NCBI GenBank assembly: GCA_003162495.1
Contig: PMOF01000257.1
Location: 1 to 7,319 of the forward strand
Origin: Acidobacteriaceae bacterium
GTDB taxonomy: Bacteria > Acidobacteriota > Terriglobia > Terriglobales > Acidobacteriaceae
Length of the DNA stretch: 7,319 nucleotides
Direction of reading: 5' to 3'
A program made the position numbers and the translations under genes. Positions 1-5,498 of the stretch are shown piece after piece (the stretch's first letter is position 1; each line of letters begins with the position of its first letter). The notes beneath the pieces were generated by a model, which worked only from the letters and a program-made list of their open reading frames with translations, ran no database searches and was not told the origin of the DNA.

Positions 1-453
1 TACCGCCGCACCCAGGGGCTGGAGCAGGCGCCGATCCCGGAGAAGGTGATGGTGTGCATGAGCACGCGACCCGGCACCGAAAAACTGCTGCGGGTAGGCT
101 CGCGCATCGCGGGGCGGCTGGCCAGCAACTGGTATGCGGTCCACGTCACAAAACCCGACGACGATAAGGGCCACGGCGACTCCGAAGGATTCCACCGCAT
201 GGAGGAATACCTGCGCATGGCGCGCGACCTCGGCGCCCAGGTGGTCTCGCTCACCGACCGCAATGTCTCCGACGCTCTCATCCGCTTTGCCCAGCATGAG
301 AACATTTCCCACGTTGTCTTCGGCCAGCCGGTGCGCTCGCGATGGGATATTCTGCTGCGCGGTTCGGTGCTGAATCGGTTTCTCGCCGAGGTACGCGACG
401 TGACCGTGCAGGTGGTGCCGATGCAAAAGCCGCTGCGCCGCGGACAGGGTTAG
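1..453 (+). CDS. kdpD: Short KdpD, C-terminal (USP-domain) part, 5'-truncated by the window
   Basis: The frame is open from base 1, so the gene begins left of the window; the ATG at 46 is internal. The 150 visible residues match the universal-stress-protein-like domain that follows the N-terminal KdpD domain in KdpD sensors of the Kdp potassium-uptake system. Visible features are a first strand (KVMVCMS), the loop RPGTEKLLRVGSRIAGRLAS, the strand WYAVHVTKP, a helix ending RMARDLGAQVVSLTD, and the segment ISHVVFGQPVRSRWDILLRGS, which parallels the E. coli KdpD segment containing GRPASRRWW. In full-length KdpD the USP domain is followed by four membrane helices and a histidine kinase. Here the protein stops right after it and a tRNA gene follows, so no kinase can be encoded downstream in cis. 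KdpD proteins limited to the N-terminal and USP domains are known in other bacteria. The kdpFABC genes would be expected to the left. The family call is firm; the exact signalling role is inferred. Confidence 0.85.
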   Translation, partial: YRRTQGLEQAPIPEKVMVCMSTRPGTEKLLRVGSRIAGRLASNWYAVHVTKPDDDKGHGDSEGFHRMEEYLRMARDLGAQVVSLTDRNVSDALIRFAQHENISHVVFGQPVRSRWDILLRGSVLNRFLAEVRDVTVQVVPMQKPLRRGQG

Positions 454-559
454 TCTTCCCGTCGCGGACGATCGCACGGTTCGCGGCTGGGGCGCTTGAA
501 CCGAGGAAGCCTCCGGGCAACTGCCGATTCCCCGCAGCCGGTGGGCGGCCTAACCAGCC

Positions 560-568
560 TGTGATATT
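560..568 (+). promoter_or_regulatory. Possible extended -10 promoter for tRNA-Lys
   Basis: TG-T-GATATT (TGn plus a 4/6 match to TATAAT) ends 21 bases before the mature tRNA 5' end. This would place the transcription start near 575 and give a short 5' leader for RNase P to remove. No recognisable -35 lies upstream, so this is a weak call. The rest of 454-589 holds only GC-rich sequence with modest hairpin potential. Confidence 0.3.
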
Positions 569-589
569 TTGAAATGAGCGGCCTTGAAC

Positions 590-665
590 GAGCTCGTAGC
601 TCAGTTGGTAGAGCATCGCCCTTTTAAGGCGTTGGTCCTGGGTTCGAGCCCCAGCGAGCTCACCA
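590..665 (+). tRNA. tRNA-Lys (anticodon UUU), CCA encoded
   Basis: A complete cloverleaf can be drawn by hand. The acceptor stem is GAGCTCG (590-596) with CGAGCTC (655-661). The D arm is GCTC/GAGC (599-602, 611-614) with loop AGTTGGTA. The anticodon stem is CGCC/GGCG (617-620, 628-631) and the 7-base loop CTTTTAA has anticodon TTT at 623-625. The T arm is CTGGG/CCCAG (638-642, 650-654) with loop TTCGAGC. The discriminator is A662 and CCA is encoded at 663-665. The outermost anticodon-stem pair (616/632) is a T-T mismatch, a small departure from the usual five pairs. Total length is 76 nt including CCA. It reads both lysine codons AAA and AAG. It appears to be a single tRNA gene, with no other tRNA in the window. 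Confidence 0.97.
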
Positions 666-801
666 TTCAAACGAATGGATTTAGCCTCTTCTTCGGCCGC
701 TTTCCCACACCCATTGACATCATCTGTATCCTAAATTGGACCGCTCTCGGTCGGAAAAATACCCTCATAACGAGGCCCTGTGCCTCAGACAAACGGCTAA
801 A

Positions 802-830
802 TTGCCATTCGTACCGTTCGAGGCTAGTAT
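802..830 (+). promoter_or_regulatory. Sigma70-type promoter for the TPR-protein gene
   Basis: TTGCCA (802-807, 5/6 to TTGACA), a 17-bp spacer, then TAGTAT (825-830, 4/6 to TATAAT). Transcription would start near 837 and give a leader of about 60 nt before the ATG at 898. The octamer CGTTCGAG occurs at 815-822, between the -35 and -10, and again at 843-850, just after the predicted start. It could be a paired regulator site, but this is only a visual observation. Confidence 0.45.
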
Positions 831-897
831 CACATCAATTCACGTTCGAGCAATTGTGAGCAGTCATTCCGAAGAAGCTTCGAACTGGGGTTATCGC

Positions 898-2163
898 ATG
901 CGAACGCGCGCAGCACTCATCCTTGTTGTGGTTTCGTCTTTCGGTTTCGCGCAAACCGCACCTGCCCCGAAGCCAGCGGCTACGGTTTCACTCGAGACGG
1001 CACCTCTCTCGCCTGATTTGCTGATCAAGATTCTGGACCTGATTGAGGAACACGGAGTGGACGTTGAGCTCTCCTCGGCCATCGCGGGCACGCTTGGATT
1101 CGCGAGCAACGGCAGAGCATGGCCCGCTCGCGAAATTGGCGCCAGGGAGGATGAATCCGATTCGTCGACGCCATTACATAATCTCTGGGTGCATTCCGGA
1201 ACAAATGAAGACTTGCTCGTCTCCCACTGGGCCGATGGCAAAAGTCATCTGATGCGTGTGGACCGCAACGGAAAGGTGGTGAAAGGGATGATTCACGACC
1301 CCGGAGGAGCGGGGGCCAAGTCTATTCCGATTGCAACCGCCCAGAAAGAAGTGAACGCGGAGTTCGAGTTCTGGAACCGTAACGTGGAGAGGACCGGATA
1401 CTGGTGGACGTGCACCGGCGAGCTAAAAGGCGCAAAACCCACAACCCCGGAAAAGAAGATCGACGCCTGCACGTGGCTGATCCAATCGGGCACGGAGAGG
1501 CCGAGCGACATGGCCGCCGCTTATGTGAACCGAGCTTGGGCGCATGGCCGTGAAAACGCCGAGAAGACACGGGAGGATCTTATCCAGGCGGTGAAGTTAG
1601 ATCCGGCTAGCTCGATGGACTGGGCGCAGCTTTGCTCGGTGCAGAATTCGATTGATGAGGATACGCGCCAAGCGGCTCAGTCCTGTGCGAAGGCACTCGA
1701 ACTCAATCCTCACTCGGTCGAGGCATGGACATTTAGCGGCGACGTGCACCTCCGCAACAAGGAGTATGACCTGGCCATCGTGGATTACAACCACGCTATC
1801 AAACTGGGCGGGCGTTGGATGTGGCCGTTTGATAATCGCGGTGAGGCTTACCTGCGCATGAACCAGATCGACCGCGCGATTGAGGACTTCAACGTAGTCA
1901 TTCAGATCAGTCCGGATTATGCGATGGGATATCTTGACCGAGGCATAGCCCAGATGAAGAGAAACAACCTCGACGCTGCCATGGAGGATTTTCGACACGG
2001 GATCAGTGTGGATGCGAAATGCGCCGGTTGTTTCTTCGGCCAGGGCCTCGTGAAGCGTACGAAGGGCGACCTGGCGGGCGGCGACGCGGAAATTGCCAAA
2101 GCCAAGGCGCTCGATTCTAAGGTAATCGACGATTTTGCTGAGGATGGGCTGACGCTGCAGTGA
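898..2163 (+). CDS. Secreted tetratricopeptide-repeat (TPR) protein
   Basis: The protein has 421 residues. It opens with a signal peptide, MRTRAALILVVVSSFGFAQ, with a probable cut after Ala18, then a Pro/Ala-rich linker, so it is predicted to be periplasmic or secreted. Residues about 95-160 form a non-repeat domain (motifs LWVHSG, DLLVSHWADGKSHLMRVD, EFEFWNR). After the motif KKIDACTWLIQSG, typical of TPR proteins, come about five TPR units at roughly 206-236, 241-271, 274-305, 308-340 and 341-373, plus a degenerate sixth ending DAEIAKAKALDSKVIDDFAEDGL, a C-terminal signature common in bacterial TPR proteins. TPR arrays usually bind other proteins; the partner here is unknown. The frame is open upstream to a TTG at 736 and a GTG at 856. 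I chose ATG 898 because it begins the signal peptide and lies downstream of the promoter at 802-830. No strong Shine-Dalgarno is visible. By eye the gene looks less GC-rich than galT. Confidence 0.85.
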   Translation: MRTRAALILVVVSSFGFAQTAPAPKPAATVSLETAPLSPDLLIKILDLIEEHGVDVELSSAIAGTLGFASNGRAWPAREIGAREDESDSSTPLHNLWVHSGTNEDLLVSHWADGKSHLMRVDRNGKVVKGMIHDPGGAGAKSIPIATAQKEVNAEFEFWNRNVERTGYWWTCTGELKGAKPTTPEKKIDACTWLIQSGTERPSDMAAAYVNRAWAHGRENAEKTREDLIQAVKLDPASSMDWAQLCSVQNSIDEDTRQAAQSCAKALELNPHSVEAWTFSGDVHLRNKEYDLAIVDYNHAIKLGGRWMWPFDNRGEAYLRMNQIDRAIEDFNVVIQISPDYAMGYLDRGIAQMKRNNLDAAMEDFRHGISVDAKCAGCFFGQGLVKRTKGDLAGGDAEIAKAKALDSKVIDDFAEDGLTLQ

Positions 2164-2234
2164 GCGCGGAACGCCGCCCACATGTCTCGGTCGAACCCAA
2201 GCTTGCATGCTGTATCCTGAGTGACCGGCTAGCC

Positions 2235-2263
2235 CGAAGTTACTCCACGCTCGCCTAACTTCG
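2235..2263. terminator. Inverted repeat in the convergent TPR/galT gap
   Basis: CGAAGTTA (2235-2242) and TAACTTCG (2256-2263) are perfect 8-bp arms around a 13-bp loop, lying between two convergent genes. The right arm overlaps the last codons and stop of galT. There is no T-run on either side, so this is at best a factor-assisted bidirectional terminator or a 3'-end stabilising stem. No better terminator is visible in 2164-2254. Confidence 0.3.
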
Positions 2264-3301
2264 CGGCCAGAAATGCTCCTCGGAGCAGGCCCGCAGCCGC
2301 TCCGCCGCGTCCTCAGGCGTAATGTCCCGCTGCGGCATGCCCAGCATTTCAAACCCCACCATGAATTTGCGGACCGTGGCCGAACGCAGCAGCGGCGGAT
2401 AGAAGTGGGCGTGGAAGTGCCACTCCAGATGGTCCTCTCCATCCGTGGGCGCCTGATGAAAGCCCATGGTGTAGGGAAAGCTGGTTTCAAAAAGATTGTC
2501 GAAGCGGGTGGTCAGGCGCTTCAGTGCATCGGCCAACCCGTCCCGCTCCTTGATGGTGAACTCGGGGAGCGCCCGCGCGTGGCGGCGGGCAACCAGCAGC
2601 ACCTCAAAGGGCCACACCGCCCACCATGGGACCACGGCTGCGAAATGCTCATTCTCAAAGACGATGCGCTCGCAGGCGGTTTGCTCGGCTTCAAGCGTGT
2701 CACAGAGGAGGCAGTGGCCGGTGCGCGCAAGGTAGTCGCTCTGAGCCTGCGTTTCAATGGCCGCTTCATCGGGAATGAACTCGGTAGACCAGATCTGCCC
2801 GTGGGGATGAGGATTGCTGGCGCCCATCATGGCCCCGCGATTCTCAAAGACCTGCACGTACTTGATCCAGCCCAGGCCGGCAAGCTCCAGGTATTCGCGC
2901 GTCCATGCATCGACCACCAGGCGGATTTCCTTACTGGTCATGCGGGCCAGGGTCAGGCTGTGGTCAGGATGGTAGCAAAGCACCTTGCAAAGGCCGCGCG
3001 CAGGTTCGGCAAGCAGCAGCGGCGAAGCCGGCGCGATGGTTTCAGCGGGCAACTCGGGCAGCAATGCGGCGTAATCGTTTACAAAGGAAAACACGTTCTC
3101 ATACGCTGGATTGATCGCCCCGCCGGCGCGCTGATTCCCCGGGCACAGGTAGCACTCGGGGTCGTACGAGACCGCGGACGGCGCTGCCTTCACGCCCACT
3201 TCGCCCTGCCACGGGCGCTCGGTGCGATGCGGCGAAACCAACACCCATGACTGACGCAGTGGATTCCAGCGCCGATGCGGAGACTGACCCGTGCTTTCCA
3301 T
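2255..3301 (-). CDS. galT: Galactose-1-phosphate uridylyltransferase (class I GalT)
   Basis: The 348-residue protein is full length for the family. It catalyses UDP-glucose + galactose-1-phosphate to glucose-1-phosphate + UDP-galactose in the cytoplasmic Leloir pathway. It parallels E. coli GalT throughout: RRWNPLRQSWVLVSPHRTERPWQG near the N-terminus (as shorter runs), the zinc pair Cys50/Cys53 in CYLCPGN, His114 in the PDHS motif, and the active site NPHPHGQ with zinc ligand His165 and nucleophile His167. The second metal site corresponds to Glu183, His282, His297 and His299 in HAHFYPP, followed by LLRSATVRKFMVG. An additional C-x2-C (Cys197, Cys200) not found in the E. coli enzyme lies in the middle. 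The ATG at 3301 has GGGAG (3307-3311) five bases upstream. No galK or galE is in the window. It follows the GyrI-like gene by 168 bp, so it may have its own promoter; a TACAAT lies at 3318-3323, but it sits too close to the Shine-Dalgarno and has no -35, so I do not call it. Confidence 0.97.
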   Translation of the reverse strand: MESTGQSPHRRWNPLRQSWVLVSPHRTERPWQGEVGVKAAPSAVSYDPECYLCPGNQRAGGAINPAYENVFSFVNDYAALLPELPAETIAPASPLLLAEPARGLCKVLCYHPDHSLTLARMTSKEIRLVVDAWTREYLELAGLGWIKYVQVFENRGAMMGASNPHPHGQIWSTEFIPDEAAIETQAQSDYLARTGHCLLCDTLEAEQTACERIVFENEHFAAVVPWWAVWPFEVLLVARRHARALPEFTIKERDGLADALKRLTTRFDNLFETSFPYTMGFHQAPTDGEDHLEWHFHAHFYPPLLRSATVRKFMVGFEMLGMPQRDITPEDAAERLRACSEEHFWPRS

Positions 3302-3445
3302 GCTTGCTCCCGAATCGATTGTAAAGTCTCCGGTCGAGTGACCCGGACTTATGGATTCAGGTCGAAAGCCGGGCGCAGGTTGACATCCACGTAGAATGCC
3401 GCTGAGTCGTGCTCGTGGACATGATGGAGCCCCCTTTGTGTGGAA

Positions 3446-3459
3446 GCGCCTCTTGGCGC
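3446..3459 (-). terminator. Weak hairpin after the GyrI-like gene
   Basis: GCGCC-AAGA-GGCGC on the minus strand, starting about ten bases after the stop codon of the GyrI-like gene. The stem is five GC pairs with a 4-base loop, followed by TTCCAC rather than a T-run. It could attenuate read-through into galT. The rest of 3302-3469 shows no gene. Confidence 0.25.
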
Positions 3460-3469
3460 CGATGATTTT

Positions 3470-3925
3470 CTAAACCGTGGGAACAAGAATTTCGGTGATC
3501 AACTCGTCTACGGGAGTCATCTTCGGATCGTTGGCGTAGTTCTCGATCGCGAAGTCGTCGCGAACTTGAATCTTCTTTTCAGCGGCCATCGACCAGGCCC
3601 GGCCAGTTGCCTCAGGCAGGTTGGCATAGGAGCCAGTCAAAACAAAGCGGCTATATTTGCCGCCACCGAATTCGATGGATTGAACTCCGTCTGGCAATTC
3701 CACAGCGGGCGCTGCAAGCAAAAATCCTGCGCGATAAATCTTTGGCCCAATCTTGTAGAGGCTCATGGCTCCGACGATCCGGTTGTGCGCTGAGATTGCG
3801 GCCGCTTGCTTGTGCAGGTCTTGCCAGGCCTGAGGTGCGTTGGTCATGATGGGTCCGACCCTCTCGACAAAAACGTAATGGGTTGCGGGCCAGGTTACGA
3901 TCTCCGGTTCTTGCGTCAGGTTCAT
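3470..3925 (-). CDS. Stand-alone GyrI-like / AraC-type effector-binding domain protein
   Basis: The protein has 151 residues, with no signal peptide and no DNA-binding domain. It matches the GyrI-like small-molecule-binding fold (also the effector domain of BmrR and of Rob/AraC-type activators). The diagnostic C-terminal signature is clear: SRFVLTGSYANLPEATGRAW (residues 93-112), then FAIENY with Glu128, then DPKMTPVDELITEILVPT. In this fold the glutamate of the FxxExY segment lies at the ligand pocket. The N-terminal half carries PATHYVFVERVG, also typical. Stand-alone members include the E. coli gyrase-interacting protein SbmC, and some bind or hydrolyse hydrophobic or cationic small molecules. 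Which applies here cannot be told. The ATG at 3925 is supported by AAGGAG (3931-3936) five bases upstream. It lies 133 bp downstream of the secreted-protein gene on the same strand, and could belong to the TetR-led unit or be separate. Confidence 0.8.
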   Translation of the reverse strand: MNLTQEPEIVTWPATHYVFVERVGPIMTNAPQAWQDLHKQAAAISAHNRIVGAMSLYKIGPKIYRAGFLLAAPAVELPDGVQSIEFGGGKYSRFVLTGSYANLPEATGRAWSMAAEKKIQVRDDFAIENYANDPKMTPVDELITEILVPTV

Positions 3926-3977
3926 CCCGTCTCCTTTTGTGGTTGAGTCTTATCGTCCGATTCCGCGCAGAGCGCCG

Positions 3978-3989
3978 GGATCGCGATCC
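3978..3989. repeat. 12-bp perfect palindrome upstream of the GyrI-like gene
   Basis: GGATCGCGATCC lies about 53 bp upstream of the GyrI-like start codon, inside the 133-bp gap. It could be an operator or small hairpin, but no factor is recognisable and chance occurrence in GC-rich DNA is quite possible. A second inverted repeat in the same gap, GCGCG-AACAG-CGCGC (4031-4045), lies just after the secreted-protein stop and lacks a T-run. Confidence 0.2.
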
Positions 3990-4058
3990 TGCTACAGGCA
4001 TCGCATCTGCCCAGGGAGTTTCATGTTCTTGCGCGAACAGCGCGCCAATCAATGCGGA

Positions 4059-4790
4059 TCAATGTTGATGAGTTGCGCCGGGACCCGGCGTCCCGTCCGA
4101 CCAATATCCCACCGGCACCAGGAAGACAGTCTCCGGTTCCGGACCCGGGCTGAAATCCGTATTCAGCACCACCGGCGAGCCAGGCTGGTTGGCTCCCCAG
4201 CTCGCTGCATCTGTGGTTGAAATGTGAAACATCAAATGCGGGTGCCAGTGTTTCACCGAGTCGCCCAGGTACCCGTCTTTTGACAGCATGTACGACATGG
4301 CGCCCGGCTCAGGAGTCGGCAGTTGTTTCTTCTCGAGCGCGGCTTCGATGCTCTCCTTCATTTGCGCTTTGGAGTCTCCGGCCAACACCAGTTTTGTCCG
4401 ATTCAGGGTGTAGGGCAGAATGGATCGCGTGGCCGGTGGGTTGTAGCAGACGGGCCCTCGCATTTTAGGGTTCCAGAACTCCGGATTGTCGAAGGGATTC
4501 ATCCACGACCGCTCCACCACGCATGTAAAGCCGTTCTTGCCTTCGATTGCCGTCTCATAGCCATGCTTTCCCAGCACCAAAACCTTCGCCTCGTTGGAAA
4601 TTGCAGCCGGAGCCGCGCTTTTCGCGAGCGCGATTTCGGCGTTGCGATCCGCCATCAGGTACTGTTCAAGCGGAGCCATGGTTGCATACGAAGCCGTGGC
4701 ATCCTGGCCGTGCGCCAGATGGCTCGCGCCCGGCACTCCCAGCAGCAGACACGCTGCCAGCATCGCTGTCTTCGTGATCGTTCTGTTCAT
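4059..4790 (-). CDS. Secreted protein of unknown function with a His-rich HWHPHLMFH motif
   Basis: The protein has 243 residues. I recognise its overall pattern as a recurring bacterial hypothetical protein but know no function for it. It begins with a signal peptide (Lys/Arg near the start, hydrophobic MLAACLLLGVPGA, probable cut after the AHG at residues 26-28), so it is exported. The mature part has a helix rich in small residues (APLEQYLMADRNAEIALAKS), a strand-like LVLGKHGYETAIEG, a Cys pair (Cys90 in GFTCVVERSW, Cys115 in GPVCYNPP) that could form a disulfide in the periplasm, a Trp/Pro-rich stretch (PFDNPEFWNPKMRGP), and AMSYMLSKDGYLGD followed by HWHPHLMFH (His181, 183, 185, 189). The His spacing would suit metal binding, but this is inference. 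It ends with another His cluster, THQH. ATG 4790 has AGGAGG (4801-4806) ten bases upstream, directly beside the tetR stop codon. The gap to tetR is 16 bp, so the two genes probably form an operon. Confidence 0.8.
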   Translation of the reverse strand: MNRTITKTAMLAACLLLGVPGASHLAHGQDATASYATMAPLEQYLMADRNAEIALAKSAAPAAISNEAKVLVLGKHGYETAIEGKNGFTCVVERSWMNPFDNPEFWNPKMRGPVCYNPPATRSILPYTLNRTKLVLAGDSKAQMKESIEAALEKKQLPTPEPGAMSYMLSKDGYLGDSVKHWHPHLMFHISTTDAASWGANQPGSPVVLNTDFSPGPEPETVFLVPVGYWSDGTPGPGATHQH

Positions 4791-4800
4791 GACTGCACTG

Positions 4801-4806
4801 CCTCCT
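4801..4806 (-). promoter_or_regulatory. Ribosome binding site abutting the tetR stop codon
   Basis: AGGAGG on the minus strand sits immediately after the tetR stop (4807-4809) and ten bases before the secreted-protein ATG. A ribosome terminating on tetR would cover this site, which suggests translational coupling of the two genes. Confidence 0.6.
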
Positions 4807-5475
4807 CTAACTTAGTTTCCCGCCGAAACCCAAATCGCTCAACCGCGCTAAATCATTCTCCGCGTTGGGTTGATGAAAAAGCAGCTCGAGATAGCGGCGC
4901 AAATGGTCCATGCAATCAGCGGCGATCGCTGCGTTCTGCCTGGATTTCGCCAGGATGAATGCACCCTGAATCGAAGCCTGGGTGTAGAGGGCCAGGCTCT
5001 CGGGTGTCCACTTCCCGCGCAAGCCCCGCTTGCGCATCGCTGCTCTAATATCCGGAACCAGCGTCGCGGCGTGTTCGCTGATGCTCCGGTTGCAGGCTTC
5101 GCGCAGCGCCGGGTGCGTGTCGTAAATCTCCTGCACCATGGTTCCCACCAGGCAAGTAAAATCCGGCAGCCCGCCCCGCAGAATCGCTTTGCGAAAATCG
5201 ATATAGGCCAGCAGCCGATCGAGCGGATCCTTGAGCGCGCGATAGGGCGCCGAGGCAAAGAAGGCGCTGGTGGTGTCCGACCAGTAACCGGCCGCAGCCA
5301 GCGCCAGGTCTTCCTTGCTCTTGAAGTGATGAAAGAAGCTCCCCTTGGTCAGCCCGGCCGCGTCGCAAATGTCCTCAACGCGCGTCGCCGAATAACCCTT
5401 TGCCCGGATCACATGCAGCGCCGCAATCAGCAGCCGCGTCTTCGATTCGTGTTGCTGTGCTTCGATCTCAATCAT
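4807..5475 (-). CDS. TetR/AcrR-family transcriptional regulator, NemR-like Cys/Lys pair
   Basis: The 222-residue protein has the standard TetR layout. The N-terminal helix-turn-helix covers residues about 11-57, with GYSATRVEDICDAAGLTKGS and FFHHFKSKEDL. The rest is a helical ligand-binding and dimerisation domain, with DFTCLVGTMVQEIYDTHPAL and QGAFILAKSRQNA as conserved stretches. Cys108 and Lys177 lie 69 residues apart, in segments that align with those holding Cys106 and Lys175 of E. coli NemR, which respond to bleach and electrophiles. This regulator may therefore also be redox- or electrophile-responsive (inference). Other cysteines are 37, 128 and 188. Two palindromic operators and a strong promoter lie directly upstream of its ATG, indicating autorepression. 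The leader is short, about 16 nt, and has no convincing Shine-Dalgarno, so the start is slightly uncertain. The secreted-protein gene follows after 16 bp and is the most likely regulated target. No divergent gene shares the operator. Confidence 0.93.
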   Translation of the reverse strand: MIEIEAQQHESKTRLLIAALHVIRAKGYSATRVEDICDAAGLTKGSFFHHFKSKEDLALAAAGYWSDTTSAFFASAPYRALKDPLDRLLAYIDFRKAILRGGLPDFTCLVGTMVQEIYDTHPALREACNRSISEHAATLVPDIRAAMRKRGLRGKWTPESLALYTQASIQGAFILAKSRQNAAIAADCMDHLRRYLELLFHQPNAENDLARLSDLGFGGKLS

Positions 5476-5479
5476 TGAG

Positions 5480-5495
5480 TACCAACCAGTTGGTA
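5480..5495. promoter_or_regulatory. TetR operator 1 (proximal)
   Basis: TACCAACCAGTTGGTA: perfect 7-bp arms (TACCAAC/GTTGGTA) around a 2-bp centre, four bases from the tetR start codon. It covers the predicted transcription start near 5492. Binding of the adjacent TetR-family protein is inferred from position and symmetry. Confidence 0.75.
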
Positions 5496-5498
5496 TGG

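Noticed and set aside
505..540. Resemblance of GAGGAAGCCTCCGGGC to the conserved GAGGAAAGTCCGGGC of RNase P RNA
   Set aside because: The gap is only 136 bp and lacks the other conserved RNase P segments; the match is local and imperfect. I also found no riboswitch core here.
663..678. CCATTC-AAAC-GAATGG hairpin overlapping the tRNA CCA, as a terminator
   Set aside because: The stem includes the mature CCA end and is followed by ATTTA rather than a T-run, so it is not a convincing intrinsic terminator.
584..859. Plus-strand open frame containing the tRNA
   Set aside because: It reads through the complete tRNA-Lys gene and is an artefact.
736..897. N-terminal extension of the TPR protein from TTG 736 or GTG 856
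   Set aside because: It would place 14-54 residues before a clean signal peptide, and the TTG lies upstream of the best promoter; neither has a good Shine-Dalgarno.
1597..2490. Minus-strand open frame (297 codons) across the TPR gene and the end of galT
   Set aside because: It overlaps two well-supported genes, is rich in Arg, Pro and Ser as expected of a shadow frame, and shows no domain.
2273..3250. Long plus-strand open frame (325 codons) antisense to galT
   Set aside because: It is a high-GC shadow of galT: the product has no recognisable motif, while the minus strand encodes every GalT catalytic and metal residue.
3355..3430. Short minus-strand frame reading HHVHEHDSAAFYVDVNLRP, possibly a gene remnant between the GyrI-like gene and galT
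   Set aside because: It is only about 25 codons, has no start or Shine-Dalgarno, and I recognise no parent family, so a pseudogene cannot be supported.
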